DNA of 13,485 nucleotides from UBA9732 sp963609725 (GTDB taxonomy: Bacteria; Spirochaetota; Spirochaetia; Sphaerochaetales; Sphaerochaetaceae): contig CAVDLI010000045.1 of the NCBI GenBank assembly GCA_963609725.1, positions 1 to 13,485 on the forward strand, in the 5' to 3' direction. The notes below the pieces were generated by a model. That model was not told where the DNA came from. It saw nothing but the letters and a program-made list of their open reading frames with translations, and ran no database searches. A program made the translations under genes and the position numbers. Positions 1 through 7,898 of this stretch are shown here, piece by piece (within the stretch, counting starts at the first letter, position 1; every line of letters starts with the position of its first letter).

Positions 1-17
1 CTTGTCTGGGATTTTTT
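1..17 (+). terminator. Possible 3' arm of a terminator cut by the window edge
   Basis: The window opens with CTTGTCTGGG followed by A and a run of six T. A GC-containing arm followed directly by a T-run is what the downstream half of a rho-independent terminator looks like. The upstream arm (expected CCCAGACAAG) would lie before base 1, so this cannot be confirmed here. If real, it would end a plus-strand gene to the left that converges on gyrA. Confidence 0.35.
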
Positions 18-162
18 ATTATTACACAAATAAAATCACATAATTTTCATGTAATTTTTAATTTTAAGTTCTAAGAATTTAACAAAAAATTCTCTTAAAA
101 ATTTCACTTTTTCAAAATTTTTAAGTTTCTAGGTCTTTTTTGAAACTTTTTCCAAAACATAG

Positions 163-198
163 AAAAACCGCATTCTAGATACCTAAAACGCGGTTTTT
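163..198 (-). terminator. Probable intrinsic terminator of the gyrB-gyrA operon
   Basis: AAAAACCGC at 163-171 and GCGGTTTTT at 190-198 form a perfect 9-bp inverted repeat with an 18-base loop. Read on the minus strand, the hairpin lies about 55 bases beyond the gyrA stop and ends in TTTTT, as an intrinsic terminator should. The symmetric A/T flanks mean it could also stop plus-strand transcription. A second, weaker 7-bp inverted repeat (TGTTACT at 205-211, AGTAACA at 218-224) lies between it and gyrA. The rest of 18-253 is very AT-rich and shows no gene. Confidence 0.6.
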
Positions 199-253
199 GA
201 GCCTTGTTACTGTTAATAGTAACAGAATAATATGACATTTTTGACCATTTTTT

Positions 254-2839
254 TCACTCTAAAGAGTCCTCTGAAACATCATTTTTGTTTGTTCCTAGTT
301 CGGAATAATTTTTGTTTTCAAGGCTTTCTTTTTCAGAGTTTTCTGTTACAGAATTTTCTTTTTCATCTCCTAGTTCCTCGCTTTCTTTTGGAACATTTTC
401 TTCAACTTCATCTTCTTGATAGTCAGTTACTGTCATTGCAACAATGAAATCATCAGAAGTTTTCATTTTAACAATGTTTACACCAGAAGCATTGCGCCCT
501 TGAGATGAAATACCGTTTACATGAGTTCGTATAGTTTGTCCTTTTTTAGTAATACAAACCAAATCATTCTCATCATTAACTGCAAGTGCTGAAACAAGAT
601 ACGTGTCATTTGAAAGCTTGTAAATGAGCTGTCCCATAGTTCCTCTTCCATGAGATTTGAACAAGTCAAAATCAACTTGCTTGCCTTTTCCTGTTTCAGT
701 AACAAGAACAACGTTTTTACCTTCTTCAACTTTTACAAGTCCAATTACTTCATCGTCACTTGCAAGTTTAATTCCTCTCACTCCATGTGCAGTTCTTCCC
801 ATAACTCTTACATCATTGACATTAAATCTAAGACCTTTGCCTTTCTTTGTAACAATCATAGCTTCATCATTAGGATGTACAAACTCACACTTAATAAGGG
901 AGTCTCCCTCATCAAGAACAATTGCTTTAATTCCGTTCTTTCTTGCGTTGATAAAATCATTCAAAGCAACTTGTTTTACAACTCCAAATCGTGTTGCCAT
1001 AAGGATATATTCATCATCAGCAAAATCTTTGAAGTCAATAATTGCAGAAACACTTTCTCCTTGTTCCATCTTTGGAAGAATTGCTTTAAGGCTTGTTCCT
1101 TTTCCAACTTTTTGGCCTTCTGGGAGTTCCCAAACTTCTAAGCAATATGCTTTTCCAAGATTTGTAACAAACAAAATATGGTCATGAGAGAAAGCAGAGA
1201 ACATATGTTCAACAAAATCTTCGTCTCTAAGAGATGCTCCTTTAACGCCTTTTCCTCCTCTTCCTTGAGACTTGTACTCATCAGCAGGAACTCTCTTAAC
1301 AAAACCCTTGTTTGTAATAACGACAACAACATCTTCTTTTTTGATGAAATCTTTATCTACAAGTCCACCAATCTCTCTCAAATCAATTTCTGTTCGTCTG
1401 TCATCGCCGTATTCAGCACAAAGCTCATGTATTTCTTTTTCAACTTCTTGCATGAATTTAACGTTGTCAGAAAGCAAATCTCTAAAGAAAGCAATTTTTA
1501 CTTCAAGTTCAGCAAGTTCATCAATTATTTCCTGTGTTTCCATGTGGCTTAACCTGCCAAGGCGCATTTGAATAATTGCAGTTGCTTGTTTATCAGAAAG
1601 CCCAAATCTAGCTTGTAATTTTAGAGAAGCATCATTATTGTCATTAGCTTTTTTGATTATTTCTATAACTTCGTCTATGTTTTCAAGACCTGTTTTAAGA
1701 CCAAGAAGAATGTGCTCTCTTTCAAGTGCTTTATTCAAATCAAAATTAGTTCTTCTTCTAATAACGTCTTTTCTGTGCTCAAGATAGCAAGAAAGAATGT
1801 CTTTAAGATTAAGACATTTAGGTCGTCCGTCTACAAGTGCTAAGTTATTAACATTAAAATTACTTTCAAGCTGCGTATTCCAGAAAAGATGGTTTACAGC
1901 AATCTCTGGAACAGCATCTTTTTTAAGCTCAATTACAAGTCTAATTCCATCCTTGCCAGACTCATCACGAACTTCTGAAACATCTTTTAGAACATCGTCT
2001 TTTCTTAATGCTTCAATGTGTTTTACAAGCTCAGCCTTGTTGACTTGATAAGGAATCTCTGTGAAAACAATTGCATCATGAGTTTTATGCTCCTCTACAT
2101 GATAACGCCCTCTCATTACAATTTTTCCACGACCTGTTTCAAAAGCGTCTCTAATACCCTTAACACCACATATTTTTCCAGCTGTAGGGAAATCAGGACC
2201 TTTGATATAATTCATGAGTTCAAGAATTGTAATATTAGGATTTTCAATAAGAGCACAAAGAGCATCGCAAATCTCCCTTAAGTTATGCGGTGCCATATTA
2301 GTGGCCATACCAACAGCAATTCCACTTGTTCCATTAGCCAATAAGAAAGGGAAACCTGCCGGTAAAACTTCTGGCTCTTTTAAGGACTCATCAAAGTTTG
2401 GTACAAAATTGACAGTATCTTTATCTATGTCAGAAAGCATGAGCTCGCCCATTTTGCTCATTTTGGCCTCTGTGTATCTGTAAGCAGCAGGAGGGTCTCC
2501 ATCTATAGAACCAAAGTTTCCTTGCGGTTTAATAACTGGGTATCTCAAAGAGAAGTCTTGAGCAAGACGAACAAGAGCATCATAAACAGAAGCATCTCCA
2601 TGTGGGTGAAATTTACCAAGAACGTCTCCAACTGTTCTAGCACACTTTTTGAAAGAACCTGTGGACTTAATTCCAAGGTCATACATATCGTAAAGAATTC
2701 TTCTATGAACAGGTTTTAAGCCGTCTCTGACATCTGGAAGAGCTCTACTTACAATGACAGACATTGCATAATCTAAGTAGGACTTCTTCATTTCCTCAGA
2801 AAGATCCTTTATAAAAACTCTATTTTCACTATTTTCCAT
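254..2839 (-). CDS. gyrA: DNA gyrase subunit A
   Basis: GyrA is the DNA-cleaving and rejoining subunit of the A2B2 gyrase, which introduces negative supercoils using ATP. The product is 861 aa. The N-terminal winged-helix/tower breakage-reunion domain (about 1-490) contains KFHPHGDASVYDALVR at 76-91 and the catalytic tyrosine at 122 in AAYRYTEAK. The C-terminal beta-pinwheel (about 495-805) carries the GyrA box QGRGGKG at 525-531, which separates gyrase from topoisomerase IV. A Glu/Asn/Ser-rich acidic tail (about 808-861) ends the protein. The frame stays open 18 bases further to a TTG at 2857, but the ATG at 2839 has GGAG seven bases upstream and gives a normal GyrA N-terminus with E. coli-like numbering (A83, D87, Y122). 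It lies 27 bases behind gyrB, so the two are surely one operon. Residue 83, serine in E. coli, is alanine here. Confidence 0.97.
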   Translation of the reverse strand: MENSENRVFIKDLSEEMKKSYLDYAMSVIVSRALPDVRDGLKPVHRRILYDMYDLGIKSTGSFKKCARTVGDVLGKFHPHGDASVYDALVRLAQDFSLRYPVIKPQGNFGSIDGDPPAAYRYTEAKMSKMGELMLSDIDKDTVNFVPNFDESLKEPEVLPAGFPFLLANGTSGIAVGMATNMAPHNLREICDALCALIENPNITILELMNYIKGPDFPTAGKICGVKGIRDAFETGRGKIVMRGRYHVEEHKTHDAIVFTEIPYQVNKAELVKHIEALRKDDVLKDVSEVRDESGKDGIRLVIELKKDAVPEIAVNHLFWNTQLESNFNVNNLALVDGRPKCLNLKDILSCYLEHRKDVIRRRTNFDLNKALEREHILLGLKTGLENIDEVIEIIKKANDNNDASLKLQARFGLSDKQATAIIQMRLGRLSHMETQEIIDELAELEVKIAFFRDLLSDNVKFMQEVEKEIHELCAEYGDDRRTEIDLREIGGLVDKDFIKKEDVVVVITNKGFVKRVPADEYKSQGRGGKGVKGASLRDEDFVEHMFSAFSHDHILFVTNLGKAYCLEVWELPEGQKVGKGTSLKAILPKMEQGESVSAIIDFKDFADDEYILMATRFGVVKQVALNDFINARKNGIKAIVLDEGDSLIKCEFVHPNDEAMIVTKKGKGLRFNVNDVRVMGRTAHGVRGIKLASDDEVIGLVKVEEGKNVVLVTETGKGKQVDFDLFKSHGRGTMGQLIYKLSNDTYLVSALAVNDENDLVCITKKGQTIRTHVNGISSQGRNASGVNIVKMKTSDDFIVAMTVTDYQEDEVEENVPKESEELGDEKENSVTENSEKESLENKNYSELGTNKNDVSEDSLE

Positions 2840-2846
2840 ACATTTT

Positions 2847-2850
2847 CTCC
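2847..2850 (-). promoter_or_regulatory. Ribosome binding site that fixes the gyrA start
   Basis: GGAG on the minus strand lies seven bases before the ATG at 2839. The upstream in-frame TTG at 2857 has no such motif, so the shorter protein is preferred. The site lies in the 27-base gap between gyrB and gyrA. Confidence 0.7.
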
Positions 2851-2866
2851 AAAGCAAGTACCAAAA

Positions 2867-4909
2867 TTAGGCATCAATTTGCGCATAAGTTGCATTTTTC
2901 TCTATAAAGTCACGTCTAGGCTCTACTTCCTCTCCCATGAGCATAGAGAAAACTTGGTCTGCTTCTACAGCATCTGCCAAATGAACTTGAGTTATAAAAC
3001 GAGTATCTGGATTCATTGTTGTTTCCCAAAGTTGCTCAGGATTCATTTCACCAAGACCTTTGTAACGCTGTATTTTAACATTCTTTGAATCACTTTCTGT
3101 CTCACCATGAGTTAAAAGTATTTCTGCTTTCTCGTCATCATCAAATGCGTAATAATCTTTTCCTTTTATGCTTATCTTATAAAGAGGTGGCATAGCAAAA
3201 TAGACATATCCGGCTTCAATGAGTGGCCTCATATACCTGAAGAAGAATGTGAGAAGCAATGTTCTAATGTGAGAGCCATCAACATCAGCATCAGCCATAA
3301 TAATAACTTTGTGGTAGCGTGCTTTTGAAGGGTCAAAAGAGGATCCTAAACCGGCTCCAATTGAGTCAATTACAGGTTGCAGTTTCTCGTTTCCCTCAAC
3401 TTTGTCTTCACGTGTTTTTTCTACATTGAGCATTTTTCCCCACAAAGGAAGTATTGCCTGGGTTCTTCTGTCACGGCCTTGCTTTGCACTGCCTCCTGCA
3501 GAATCTCCCTCTACAATGAAAATTTCGCACAATGACGGGTCTTTTTCAGAACAATCAGAGAGTTTTCCAGGAAGACTAACTCCGCCTTTTTTACGCGCAT
3601 TCTCACGTGCCTTCTTAGCTGCAATTCTTGCTTTAGATGAAGCAATGGTTTTTTCCAAAATTGGAATTACTAAACTTGGATTTTCGTCAAAATAATCATT
3701 AAGTTTTTGATAGACAAAACTATAGACAAGACCTTGAACATAAGAATTGCCCAATTTCATCTTTGTTTGACCCTCAAATTGAGGATTTGTTATTTTGACA
3801 GAAACAACGGCACTAAGGCCTTCGCGTACATCAGAGTTAAAGCCTTCCTTAAAATCATCGGACTCAAAAAAAGCCTCTGCATTCTTGCTCTTCCCAATAA
3901 ATTCTTTCAAATGCAAAGAAAGCTGATTTCGTATTGCAGCCACAAGTCCAGTTGTAAAACCAATAAGATGTTTTCCGCCTTCTCTTGTGTTTATATTGTT
4001 GGCAAAAGAGTGAAGATTTTCGTCAAAACGGTCGTTATACTGCATTGCAAATTCAATAATTGCAGCTCCGTTGTCGTTGGCTCTTTCTCCTGCAAAATAA
4101 AGTGGTTCTGTTCCCTCTGGAATAATCTTTTTGTTATTGTTTATAAAACTAACAAAATCTTTAATTCCACCTTCAAAATGGAAAACTTTTTCTTCTGGGT
4201 TTTCTTCTCTGTTATCAATTGCTGTGATTGTAATTCCTTTGTTAAGGAATGCAAGTTCTCTGAAGCGCTCACAAAGAATTGAAAAGTTAAAATTATCACT
4301 TTCCATTATACTGGTATCGGGATGGAATTTGATAATGGTTCCAACTTTGTCAGTTTTGCCAACTTTTTTAACAGACTCTACAGGGACACCAAAATGATAT
4401 TCTTGCATGTACTGGTCTGGATTTCTGTTAACAACAGCTTGCAAGTAATCAGATAATGCATTAACAACACTTACACCCACACCATGAAGACCACCGGATA
4501 CTTTATAAGCTCCACCGTTAAACTTTCCACCAGCATGTAAGTGACAAAGTGCAACTTCAAGTGTGCTTATTCCCTCTGTTGGGTGAATATCTACAGGTAT
4601 TCCTCGTCCGTTATCTTCAACTGTTACAATATTTCCTTTATCAATTGTAACTTTAATTGTGTTGCAGTAACCGGCAACAGCTTCATCAATTGAATTATCT
4701 ACAACTTCATATACAAGGTGATGAAGTCCTTCTGGTCCTGTTGAACCTATGTACATTCCAGGTCTTACACGAACAGCTTCAAGTCCTTTAAGAACCTGTA
4801 TGTTTTCACCTGTATAATGCTCAGATGCATGTGCCATTTCCATGATGTCTTCATTAATATCATTTTTTTCAGGCACAGTCATATTTGGATTCTTTTTCTC
4901 TTCATTCAT
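2867..4909 (-). CDS. gyrB: DNA gyrase subunit B
   Basis: GyrB is the ATPase subunit of DNA gyrase. The product is 680 aa, the usual compact form without the roughly 170-residue insert of E. coli GyrB. In order: the GHKL ATPase domain with EVVDNSIDEA (68-77), VEDNGRGIP (97-105) and GGLHGVGVSVVNALS (139-153); the transducer domain with the switch-loop QTK at 381-383; the TOPRIM domain with IVEGDSAGG (465-473) and the metal-binding DADVD (540-544); and the C-terminal QRYKGLGEMN (614-623), which contacts GyrA. About 20 extra residues, polar and acidic, precede the usual start (the family normally begins near YTGENIQVL). The ATG at 4909 is nevertheless preferred because AGAGGAAGGA precedes it at suitable spacing. 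It is the first gene of the gyrB-gyrA operon, divergent from dnaA. Confidence 0.97.
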   Translation of the reverse strand: MNEEKKNPNMTVPEKNDINEDIMEMAHASEHYTGENIQVLKGLEAVRVRPGMYIGSTGPEGLHHLVYEVVDNSIDEAVAGYCNTIKVTIDKGNIVTVEDNGRGIPVDIHPTEGISTLEVALCHLHAGGKFNGGAYKVSGGLHGVGVSVVNALSDYLQAVVNRNPDQYMQEYHFGVPVESVKKVGKTDKVGTIIKFHPDTSIMESDNFNFSILCERFRELAFLNKGITITAIDNREENPEEKVFHFEGGIKDFVSFINNNKKIIPEGTEPLYFAGERANDNGAAIIEFAMQYNDRFDENLHSFANNINTREGGKHLIGFTTGLVAAIRNQLSLHLKEFIGKSKNAEAFFESDDFKEGFNSDVREGLSAVVSVKITNPQFEGQTKMKLGNSYVQGLVYSFVYQKLNDYFDENPSLVIPILEKTIASSKARIAAKKARENARKKGGVSLPGKLSDCSEKDPSLCEIFIVEGDSAGGSAKQGRDRRTQAILPLWGKMLNVEKTREDKVEGNEKLQPVIDSIGAGLGSSFDPSKARYHKVIIMADADVDGSHIRTLLLTFFFRYMRPLIEAGYVYFAMPPLYKISIKGKDYYAFDDDEKAEILLTHGETESDSKNVKIQRYKGLGEMNPEQLWETTMNPDTRFITQVHLADAVEADQVFSMLMGEEVEPRRDFIEKNATYAQIDA

Positions 4910-4948
4910 TGAGTTAAAATCCTTCCTCTATAATTATTCTCTCACTAG

Positions 4949-4976
4949 TATATATTATTATAGGGGTCTATCTCAA
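4949..4976 (-). promoter_or_regulatory. Candidate gyrB promoter
   Basis: On the minus strand, TTGAGA (4971-4976) is followed after 16 bases by TATATA (4949-4954). A perfect TATAAT also occurs at 4957-4962, but its -35 region is poor. Either would place the start about 30-45 bases before the gyrB ATG, leaving room for the AGAGGAAGGA ribosome binding site. The assignment rests on motif matching alone. Confidence 0.4.
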
Positions 4977-5057
4977 GCACTTGGAAAATTGAAAAAAGCT
5001 TGAAAGTTTTTTTGCAAAAGCATCTGAAACTTGTTAAAACCTTTGCTCTTTTTAACC

Positions 5058-5085
5058 TTGAAAACTACACAAGTTGCGTTATATT
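5058..5085 (+). promoter_or_regulatory. Candidate dnaA promoter, giving a nearly leaderless mRNA
   Basis: TTGAAA (5058-5063) and TATATT (5080-5085) are 16 bases apart. Transcription would begin near 5092, only about three bases before the ATG at 5095. No Shine-Dalgarno motif precedes that ATG. The element overlaps one arm of an inverted repeat (AACTTG 5028-5033, CAAGTT 5070-5075), which encloses a second one (GTTAAAA 5033-5039, TTTTAAC 5050-5056), so an operator here is possible. Confidence 0.35.
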
Positions 5086-5094
5086 ATTCATACC

Positions 5095-6507
5095 ATGCCA
5101 AGTAATAGCGAACAAGATTATACATTATGGGAAAATACTATATCCCAAATAAAAGACTCACTACCAGAAAACGATTTTTCGTCTTGGTTTTCACGTCTTT
5201 CTTTTGGTGAAATAAAAGACTCTGTTATTACGTTATACTTGCCATCTGCATTTTTCAAAGACAAATTTGAAGAGAGTTTCAAAACAATTATAGAAAACAC
5301 AGTAAGTGAACTTGGTGGAAAGCCTTATAAAGTTTCATTTGTAATAAAAAAAGGGTCTACTTTAGCTAAAACAAGTGAAAAAAAAGATGGAACCTTACAA
5401 AAAAGGACATCTTCTGAAAAGATTGATAAAACAGAAAAAACATCACAAAGTAAAGAAAAACAAGCTAATGATTTAATGTTTAATCCTTCTTATACTTTTG
5501 ATTCCTTTGTTTCAGGAGATAACAGCAGTTTTGCTTATAATGCATGTTTAGCTATAGCAAAAAACCCTGGAAGTGCTTATAACCCCTGTCTCTTATATGG
5601 GGGAGTTGGTCTTGGAAAAACACACTTAATTCAAAGCATTGGAAACTACATAAGAAACACAACACGTCAAAAAGTTTTGTATGTAACAGCAGAAAATTTT
5701 ACAAACGAATTTATACAGTCTGTAAATGACAAAACTTTACAACAGTTCAAAAATAAATACAGAAAAGCTGATGTTCTTCTCATAGACGATATACACTTTT
5801 TACAAAACAAAGAAGGTACTCAAGAAGAGCTTTTTAATACATTTAATGACTTGTATGAAAGTGGTCATCAAATTGTTTTTACTTGTGATAGACCTGTTGA
5901 AGAACTCAAAGGAATAACAGACAGACTTAGAAGCAGGTTTGAAAGAGGTCTTAATATAGACCTTTTACCTCCTAATTATGAAACAAGAGTGGCAATTTTA
6001 AGAAGAAAATGTGAAGAAAAAGGCGTTATTTTAAGTAATGATGTTCTTGAATATATTGCTTCTAATATTTCTAGTAACGTAAGAGCACTTGAATCTTGTC
6101 TTACAAAACTTATTGCTTATAGTACATTGCTTCATAAAGATATTTCATTAGAAATAGCTCAAGAACAGCTTAAACCAATTATTAATTCAAATAATGATTC
6201 TTCTGTCATTTCTATTGATTTAATAGTGAAAACTGTTTCTTCTTACTTTAATGTATCTCCTTTTGATATAAAGGGTAAAAGTAAAAATCAGTCTGTAGTT
6301 CTTCCTAGACAAATTGCTATGTATTTATGTAGAAAACTCACTGATTTTTCTACAACAGAAATAGGATTAGAATTTGGAGGAAAAAACCATACAACAGTTA
6401 TGTATAATGTTCAAAAAGTTGAATCAAAACTTAAATCCTCTGAAAATGACCTTATATCTGTTATTGGAAAACTAGAAAGCCAAATAAAAACAGAATCAAG
6501 AAAATAG
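5095..6507 (+). CDS. dnaA: Chromosomal replication initiator protein DnaA
   Basis: DnaA is the AAA+ initiator that binds DnaA boxes, melts the origin and recruits the helicase. The product from the ATG at 5095 is 470 aa. Domain I is about 8-85, a Lys/Ser/Glu-rich linker (domain II) about 86-125, and the AAA+ core about 127-340. The core has Walker A GGVGLGKT (169-176), Walker B VLLIDDIHFL (227-236) and RSRFERG (279-285), which carries the arginine finger. Domain IV ends in the DNA-binding signature GGKNHTTVMYNVQKV (428-442), where the usual text is GGRDHTTV. An in-frame TTG at 5074 would add seven residues, but it has no ribosome binding site and overlaps the best -10 element, so the ATG is preferred. 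The gene is divergent from gyrB and is followed by the putative origin. Its G/C skew is near zero, unlike its neighbours. Confidence 0.96.
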   Translation: MPSNSEQDYTLWENTISQIKDSLPENDFSSWFSRLSFGEIKDSVITLYLPSAFFKDKFEESFKTIIENTVSELGGKPYKVSFVIKKGSTLAKTSEKKDGTLQKRTSSEKIDKTEKTSQSKEKQANDLMFNPSYTFDSFVSGDNSSFAYNACLAIAKNPGSAYNPCLLYGGVGLGKTHLIQSIGNYIRNTTRQKVLYVTAENFTNEFIQSVNDKTLQQFKNKYRKADVLLIDDIHFLQNKEGTQEELFNTFNDLYESGHQIVFTCDRPVEELKGITDRLRSRFERGLNIDLLPPNYETRVAILRRKCEEKGVILSNDVLEYIASNISSNVRALESCLTKLIAYSTLLHKDISLEIAQEQLKPIINSNNDSSVISIDLIVKTVSSYFNVSPFDIKGKSKNQSVVLPRQIAMYLCRKLTDFSTTEIGLEFGGKNHTTVMYNVQKVESKLKSSENDLISVIGKLESQIKTESRK

Positions 6508-6549
6508 AGAGTTTTTTAAAAACTGTCTTCATAAAACTTGCAATTATCC

Positions 6550-6569
6550 TGTTGATAACTTGTGTATAT
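6550..6569 (-). promoter_or_regulatory. Pair of DnaA-box-like 9-mers
   Basis: TTATCAACA (6550-6558) and ATATACACA (6561-6569), both read on the minus strand, are two bases apart in the same orientation. Each differs from TTATNCACA at one position. They face the perfect plus-strand box at 6619-6627. Confidence 0.45.
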
Positions 6570-6618
6570 CTAATGTTTTTATGTTAATTGGAAAAATTAT
6601 AAAAAAATATTTAACAAC

Positions 6619-6627
6619 TTATGCACA
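6619..6627 (+). promoter_or_regulatory. DnaA box matching TTATNCACA
   Basis: TTATGCACA matches the consensus at every fixed position. It lies between two A/T-only stretches in the dnaA-dnaN gap, where a strong box beside the unwinding element would be expected. Confidence 0.6.
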
Positions 6628-6753
6628 AGATAAAGAAAAACTTTTTTATTATATAATTAAATGTTGCAATGAATTACTATTTTTTAGACAATTATTGTGA
6701 TATTATTAAAACTACTGTTTATAAAAAGATTATATTGATACTAGGAGATAGTT

Positions 6754-7857
6754 ATGAAGTTTGTTTGTCAAAAGAATTCTATTCTAAAGGAGCTTTCAAA
6801 CGCACTTGATTTTACATCTCAAAGAAACACAATAGCTGTATATGCAAATGTGTGTTTGGTTCTTGAAGGTAATAATTTAACAATAAAAGCAACTGACCAA
6901 AAAATGAGCTACGTTTCTGAGATATCTGTTGATGGATTAGAAGATGGTTCTACAACTGTTTTGTGTGATAAGTTCTTAAATATAGTAAAAAATCTTCCAG
7001 AAACAGATATTTTATTTGAAACAAAAGAAGATAAAATTTGCATAAAACCAGAAAATCAGTCTATAGACTTCAAACTTAGAACCATTGATGCATCGGCCTT
7101 TCCAAGTCTTGATTTCTCAGACGAAAATTCTTTCTTCAAAGTTTCGCAAAAAGATTTCACTGATATGATTAACCAGGTTATTTTTGCTGTTAGCGATGAC
7201 GAGTCAAAATTTGCAATGAATGGCGCTCTTCTTGAAAAAAGTGGGTCTTGTCTTGTTATGGTTGGTACTGACGGACGACGTCTTTCTTATATTTGCAGAC
7301 AGCTTGAAAATAGTATTCCAGATTTTTCAAAAGCAACTGTTCCAAGTAAATTTCTTAATTTAGTGAAAAAAATGTCTATTTGTGAGGGTGATTTTGATAT
7401 TTGTGTAAGTGAAAATACAATTTCTATTAGATTTGGAAGTTGTACAATATCTTCTTCATTGATAAAAAATGATTTTCCGGCATATAGACGTGTAATTCCA
7501 GAAAAACAAAGTAAGGTTTGTATTGTAGATATAGAAGCTTTGTCAGATGCACTTAAGAGAGTATCTCTTTTAGTTGAAAACAAATATAAGAAAGTTATTC
7601 TTGAAATGAATGATAATAAGCTTTCTGTTTACTGTGATGAAAGTGATGTTGGTGCTGGTAGAGAAATCATAGATTGTAAATATGAAGATGAACCTGTAAA
7701 AACAGCTATGAATTATACTTATCTTCTTAGTCCTCTTAAAGTTATGGATGGAAAGGAAGTAAGAATTGAATTTAGCGATCCAAGTAGACCATTTACAGTA
7801 AAATCTGAACCTGAAAGAGATTATTTGCATGTAATAATGCCAATGAATCTTAATTAA
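6754..7857 (+). CDS. dnaN: DNA polymerase III beta subunit (sliding clamp)
   Basis: DnaN forms the ring-shaped dimeric clamp that tethers DNA polymerase III to DNA. It also gives mismatch-repair and translesion proteins their docking site. The product is 367 aa, the normal length, with the three-fold clamp domains at about 1-120, 125-245 and 250-367. Recognisable pieces are GTDGRRLS (171-178), FPAYRRVIP (241-249) and the C-terminal VIMPMNLN. The usual end is MPMRL, so the arginine near the protein-binding cleft is replaced by asparagine. AGGAG lies six bases before the ATG, a good ribosome binding site. The gene follows the putative origin and precedes recF by 41 bases. G strongly exceeds C on this strand (for example 15 to 2 in 7381-7440), as expected for a leading-strand gene next to an origin. 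Confidence 0.96.
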   Translation: MKFVCQKNSILKELSNALDFTSQRNTIAVYANVCLVLEGNNLTIKATDQKMSYVSEISVDGLEDGSTTVLCDKFLNIVKNLPETDILFETKEDKICIKPENQSIDFKLRTIDASAFPSLDFSDENSFFKVSQKDFTDMINQVIFAVSDDESKFAMNGALLEKSGSCLVMVGTDGRRLSYICRQLENSIPDFSKATVPSKFLNLVKKMSICEGDFDICVSENTISIRFGSCTISSSLIKNDFPAYRRVIPEKQSKVCIVDIEALSDALKRVSLLVENKYKKVILEMNDNKLSVYCDESDVGAGREIIDCKYEDEPVKTAMNYTYLLSPLKVMDGKEVRIEFSDPSRPFTVKSEPERDYLHVIMPMNLN

Positions 7858-7863
7858 AATCAT

Positions 7864-7894
7864 TTGACAGAATAAATTGTTATAAAATTATTAT
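7864..7894 (+). promoter_or_regulatory. Promoter-like element directly before recF
   Basis: A perfect TTGACA (7864-7869) is followed after 19 bases by TATTAT (7889-7894). The spacer is two bases longer than ideal. Transcription would start at about the recF ATG itself, so a message made from it would be leaderless. recF has no visible ribosome binding site. Cotranscription from dnaN is also possible. Confidence 0.3.
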
Positions 7895-7898
7895 AAAA

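Larger units (their letters stand above)
6508..6753 (+). other. Putative replication origin (oriC) between dnaA and dnaN
   Basis: This 246-base non-coding gap is very AT-rich. Against TTATNCACA it holds one perfect DnaA box (6619-6627, plus strand) and three with one mismatch on the minus strand: TTATCAACA (6550-6558), ATATACACA (6561-6569) and TTATAAACA (6716-6724). Stretches of nearly pure A/T at 6594-6613 and 6641-6660 could serve as the unwinding element. The place, between dnaA and dnaN, is a common one for oriC, and gene orientation and strand skew change sign nearby. No comparable boxes are visible in the other candidate gap, 4910-5094. A weak dnaN promoter (TTGTGA 6695-6700, TATAAA 6720-6725, 19-base spacer) overlaps the last box. 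Confidence 0.65.

Noticed and set aside
650..1187. Long plus-strand open frames opposite gyrA (163 and 176 codons)
   Set aside because: They lie wholly antisense to well-supported gyrA coding sequence and resemble no protein family; codon bias of the real gene keeps these frames open.
2840..2857. TTG start adding six residues to GyrA
   Set aside because: No ribosome binding site; it would include GGAG of the real site as coding, and the added residues are not GyrA-like.
3707..4282. 191-codon plus-strand open frame opposite gyrB
   Set aside because: It is antisense to the conserved GyrB transducer and ATPase region, rich in Cys/Phe/Lys as expected of a shadow frame, with no recognisable motif.
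4910..5094. Alternative oriC in the gyrB-dnaA gap
   Set aside because: No 9-mer within one mismatch of TTATNCACA was seen there on either strand; strand switching alone does not make it the better candidate.
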